64,000 bases of DNA from Phoenicibacter sp963592435. GTDB taxonomy: Bacteria; Actinomycetota; Coriobacteriia; Coriobacteriales; Eggerthellaceae. Under the pieces are notes generated by a model. The model was not told the DNA's origin. It saw nothing but the letters and a program-made list of their open reading frames with translations, and ran no database searches. The translations under genes and the position numbers were made by a program. The DNA lies in contig CAVAWT010000001.1 in assembly GCA_963592435.1 (NCBI GenBank), positions 1 through 64,000 on the forward strand, in the 5' to 3' direction. This document shows, in pieces, positions 61,385-64,000 of the stretch. Each line of letters opens with the position of its first letter. The stretch's first letter is position 1.

Positions 61385-62746
61385 ATGCACAACGATAACT
61401 CACCTTTAGAAGGGCTAACATATTTTATCCATGCTTTTGGATGTCAGATGAACAAACATGACTCAGAGCGTGTTTGTGGGATGTTGGATGCTTGTGGGTG
61501 TCAACAAGTGAACAAAGTTGAAGATAGTGACGTTTGCATCTTTTTGACATGTTGTGTTCGTGAGGCTGCCGACACTCGGATGTTTGGCCAGCTGGAATCG
61601 TTGAAAAACATGGATTTAAAGCCAGATTCCCCACTGAGCAAACGCATATTTGTTATTGGTGGTTGCATTGCACAACGCGATGGGGAAGAGTTGCTTAAAA
61701 ACTATGACTTCATCGACATCGTCATTGGAACTCAAGTTCTCTCGCATCTAAAAAGCTTGCTTGAAAGCTGTGCGCTTAATGGCGAGAGGAGCTGCTTAAC
61801 GCCTGAGCAGAGCTTAGAATTTGCAAGTGACCTTCCTTCAACTCGCGAGCATTCATGGTCTGCATGGCTTCCGATAACGAGCGGTTGCAACAATTTTTGC
61901 ACATATTGCATCGTGCCCTATGTTCGTGGACGAGAAAAATCTCGAGAGTTTGAGGACATCATTAAAGAAGCAAACGACCTTGTTGCTCAAGGTGTTCAAG
62001 AAATCACATTACTTGGCCAAAACGTTAACTCTTATGGCAGAGATCTTTACGGTTCGCCTCGATTCGCAGAAATTTTAAAAGCAGTGTCAGACACTGGAGT
62101 ACCACGTTTACGCTTTTTAACGAGTCACCCCAAAGACTTGAAAGACGAGGTGATTGAACAATTTGGCAGGTTGCCTAATTTAGAGCCTGCAATCCATCTT
62201 CCACTGCAAGCTGGTAGCAACAAAGTTTTGAGCGATATGAACAGGAAATATGATTTTGAAAGATATTTTGAACTCGTTCAAAAATTAAGGGAAGCAAGGC
62301 CTGACGTCGCCATATCAACAGACATAATCGTTGGTTTTCCTACCGAAACTGAAGAGGATTTTAAGTGCACTCTTGAAGCAGTTGATCAGGTAAAATTTGC
62401 TTCAGCATTTACGTTCATCTATTCGAAGCGAAAAGGAACACCAGCTGCTAAGATAACAAATTGCTCAACGGATGAAGAAATCCATAAACGATTTAATCTG
62501 TTGACAGACAAAATTGCTTTGAGTGCTCATGAATTTAATGTTCCTTTTAAGGGAAAAACTGTCAAGGCATTGATAGAGGGAATGTCAAAAAAAGACGATG
62601 GCGTTTTAAGAGGAATTTCTGAACATTCACAAGTCGTCCATGCACCAATTGAAGAGGGAAAAACTAAAGAGGATTACATCGGAAAAATTGCAGAAGTCTT
62701 TGTTGAAGAACCAAAAACTTGGTATCTATCAGGAAGAATTGTTTAA
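61385..62746 (+). CDS. miaB: tRNA-2-methylthio-N6-dimethylallyladenosine synthase
   Basis: MiaB adds the 2-methylthio group to i6A37 of tRNAs. The 453-residue protein has IHAFGCQMNKHDSERV, FLTCCVRE and GGCIAQRDGEEL in the first cluster domain, the radical SAM motif CNNFCTYC (about 168), LGQNVNSYGRD, HLPLQAGSNKVL and a C-terminal TRAM domain. Its neighbour miaA makes the i6A substrate. The ribosome site before the ATG is weak. Confidence 0.96.
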   Translation: MHNDNSPLEGLTYFIHAFGCQMNKHDSERVCGMLDACGCQQVNKVEDSDVCIFLTCCVREAADTRMFGQLESLKNMDLKPDSPLSKRIFVIGGCIAQRDGEELLKNYDFIDIVIGTQVLSHLKSLLESCALNGERSCLTPEQSLEFASDLPSTREHSWSAWLPITSGCNNFCTYCIVPYVRGREKSREFEDIIKEANDLVAQGVQEITLLGQNVNSYGRDLYGSPRFAEILKAVSDTGVPRLRFLTSHPKDLKDEVIEQFGRLPNLEPAIHLPLQAGSNKVLSDMNRKYDFERYFELVQKLREARPDVAISTDIIVGFPTETEEDFKCTLEAVDQVKFASAFTFIYSKRKGTPAAKITNCSTDEEIHKRFNLLTDKIALSAHEFNVPFKGKTVKALIEGMSKKDDGVLRGISEHSQVVHAPIEEGKTKEDYIGKIAEVFVEEPKTWYLSGRIV

Positions 62747-62765
62747 TTAAGTTCGTCAAACGCTC

Positions 62766-63692
62766 ATGAAAAAAGTTATCGTCATCGTTGGTCCAACAGC
62801 TTCTGGAAAAAGCGAGCTTGCTCAAAGGATCGCAGAAAAGTTGGACGGGGAAGTTGTCTCTGCAGACTCTATGCAGATCTATCGAGGTCTTGACATTGGA
62901 ACTGGAAAACTAAAAGAAGGGGAGAGACGTGTCCCCCACTATGGGCTCGACATTGCTGACCCTGGACAGCCCTATTCCGCTTCCCTATTTCAGGCTTATG
63001 CTCGAAGATGCTTAAAGTCAATTGATTCACGAGGAAAACAGCCAATTTTATGTGGTGGAACTGGGTTTTATGTCAAGTCTGTAATCGATGATTACAACTT
63101 TTCTGAAGGTGAGCAAACTAACAATGAAATAAGACAACATTTTCAGAAAATGGCTGACAAGATGAGCAATCAGGAGCTCTGGAATCACTTAAAAGCGCTA
63201 GATTCAAAAAGCGCGGATGTCATTGAGGTAAATGACGTTAAACGCGTCATACGCGCTCTTGAGCTTCATGAGCGTGGTGAATCGTATGCAGAAAATAAAC
63301 AAAATCTAAAAAACATTCCTGAATTTCTGCCTTCTGTTTGGATCGGACTAAAAGTGGATCCAGACGTTTTAGCTAAAAGAATTTCTGACCGAGTTGACAA
63401 GATGATTGAAGATGGTCTCGTTAATGAAGTGAAGCACTTATGTGAAGCTGGCTTCAAAGATTCGCTTTGTTCTCCAAAGGCGATTGGTTACAGAGAGATT
63501 ATTGATCATTTTGACGGTAAAATAACTCTTTCAGAGGCAATTGAGAACATAAAAACAAATTCTCGTAGATATGGAAAAAGACAACGCACCTGGTTTCGAT
63601 CTGAGGCGAGAATTCATTGGATTGAGGCAAATATACCAAATTTTGACAAAATCGCCTCAGAATCGCTTAGAATCGCTTCTAGCGCAAAATAG
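62766..63692 (+). CDS. miaA: tRNA dimethylallyltransferase
   Basis: MiaA transfers a dimethylallyl group to A37 of tRNAs reading U-starting codons. The 308-residue product has the P-loop VGPTASGKSELA, SADSMQIYRGLDIGTGK, CGGTGFYVKSVID and the C-terminal AIGYREIIDH and RRYGKRQRTWFR segments. It is 19 bp downstream of miaB, so the i6A and ms2 steps are cotranscribed. Confidence 0.96.
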   Translation: MKKVIVIVGPTASGKSELAQRIAEKLDGEVVSADSMQIYRGLDIGTGKLKEGERRVPHYGLDIADPGQPYSASLFQAYARRCLKSIDSRGKQPILCGGTGFYVKSVIDDYNFSEGEQTNNEIRQHFQKMADKMSNQELWNHLKALDSKSADVIEVNDVKRVIRALELHERGESYAENKQNLKNIPEFLPSVWIGLKVDPDVLAKRISDRVDKMIEDGLVNEVKHLCEAGFKDSLCSPKAIGYREIIDHFDGKITLSEAIENIKTNSRRYGKRQRTWFRSEARIHWIEANIPNFDKIASESLRIASSAK

Positions 63693-63744
63693 CTATACTT
63701 CATTTAGTATTAGGCCAAAATTTACCTCGAAACTTATTTTAATC

Positions 63745-63775
63745 ATGCTATACTTAGTGTCACAAGATATAGTAT
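63745..63775 (+). promoter_or_regulatory. nrdR promoter with two NrdR-box-like sites
   Basis: TGCTATACT (63746-63754) is an extended -10. Two 16-bp segments match the NrdR-box consensus ACACWATATATWGTGT: 63745-63760 at 12 of 16 positions and 63760-63775 at 13 of 16. They cover the -10 and the likely transcription start. NrdR commonly represses its own gene. The known spacing of paired boxes is usually larger, so only one may be real. Confidence 0.55.
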
Positions 63776-63790
63776 GGAGGTTTTGGCAAT

Positions 63791-64000
63791 ATGATATGTC
63801 CAGAATGTGGTTCAACAAAAACTCGCGTCACAGACTCAAGAGCTTGCTCTGACGGATCGATTCGCAGAAGGAGAGAGTGCGATTCCTGCAAATGCAGATT
63901 TACGACATATGAGCGTGTCAGCGAGCGCGCAATCGCCATTGTTAAACGAGGGGGGACTGTTGAGCTCTACGACAGAAACAAGCTCTTAAACGGGATTGTG
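63791..64000 (+). CDS. nrdR: Transcriptional repressor NrdR, 5-prime part
   Basis: Seventy codons are present before the window ends. MICPECGSTKTRVTDSR and RRRRECDSCKCRFTTYER form the four-Cys zinc ribbon typical of NrdR. VKRGGTVELYDRNKLLNGI opens the ATP-cone that senses ATP or dATP. The protein represses ribonucleotide reductase genes. GGAGG lies ten bases before the ATG. The frame is open at the right edge, so the gene is truncated by the window only. Confidence 0.93.
   Translation, partial: MICPECGSTKTRVTDSRACSDGSIRRRRECDSCKCRFTTYERVSERAIAIVKRGGTVELYDRNKLLNGIV

Noticed and set aside
62085..62101. CAGTGTCAGACACTG, similar to the dispersed repeat
   Set aside because: It is within the conserved miaB coding sequence and differs in the core (CACTG in place of CATC), so it is a chance match.
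63807..63989. A 60-codon frame at the right edge
   Set aside because: It is an out-of-frame shadow of nrdR, whose zinc-ribbon motif is unambiguous.

Overview
The window is one continuous A+T-rich bacterial chromosome segment, densely packed with housekeeping genes that lie mostly on the + strand. There is no plasmid or phage backbone, no tRNA or rRNA gene and no CRISPR array. The gene set points to a Gram-positive anaerobe: an LPXTG-type wall anchor, RNase J with RNase Y, SpoVS, a RodZ-like protein beside FtsK/SpoIIIE, rubrerythrin with a Fur/PerR-type regulator, a desulfoferrodoxin, and a secreted protein with DUF5648-type repeats. A low-G+C member of the Coriobacteriia (Actinomycetota) is my best guess. 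A Bacillota lineage is the alternative. This is inference from gene content; no marker was searched.

Layout. Positions 1-2198 are an accessory islet: a secreted DUF5648-repeat protein whose first codons are an (AG)11 microsatellite, a structured leader, a palindromic operator-like site, a 152-nt foldback element and many copies of a GATGTCTGACACC site. gdhA follows (2199-3530, minus). A long purine operon runs from 3722 to 16583 (purE-C-F-M-N, purO-type IMP cyclohydrolase, stand-alone AICAR transformylase, purD, fused purL/Q, purB) and ends with mgtE. Next come an NlpC/P60 hydrolase, rnhA, a zinc-ribbon membrane protein that shares the palindromic site and repeat with the islet, a Fur/PerR regulator with rubrerythrin, rpsB-tsf, murA with a LytR-CpsA-Psr protein, a NifU-type protein, and an lgt reading frame fused in phase to desulfoferrodoxin.

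From 29526 to 44656 are a D-amino-acid aminotransferase, a large cation/proton antiporter, trpS, a polar amino acid ABC transporter, an HtrA protease, a 1035-residue MacB-like exporter and pstSCAB. From 44831 to the right edge lies a conserved RNA/DNA maintenance cluster: rpsO, pnp, rnjA, ftsK, rodZ-like, yajQ, rimO, a pgsA-pncC fusion, recA, an LPXTG surface protein, rny, spoVS, miaB, miaA and the start of nrdR.

How it fits together. The purine block encodes the steps from PRPP to IMP, apart from the GAR and carboxylation alternatives not seen here, plus adenylosuccinate lyase. The right half couples ribosome/tRNA modification (RimO, MiaB, MiaA), RNA decay (PNPase, RNase J, RNase Y) and chromosome handling (FtsK, RecA). 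Phosphate import appears to be under a Pho-box-like array. The most unusual material is the left islet (putative phase-variable surface protein plus unexplained repeats), the shared palindrome at two distant promoters, the lgt-desulfoferrodoxin and pgsA-pncC fusions, and a recurring arrangement in which a stem-loop sits at the predicted 5-prime end of an mRNA.
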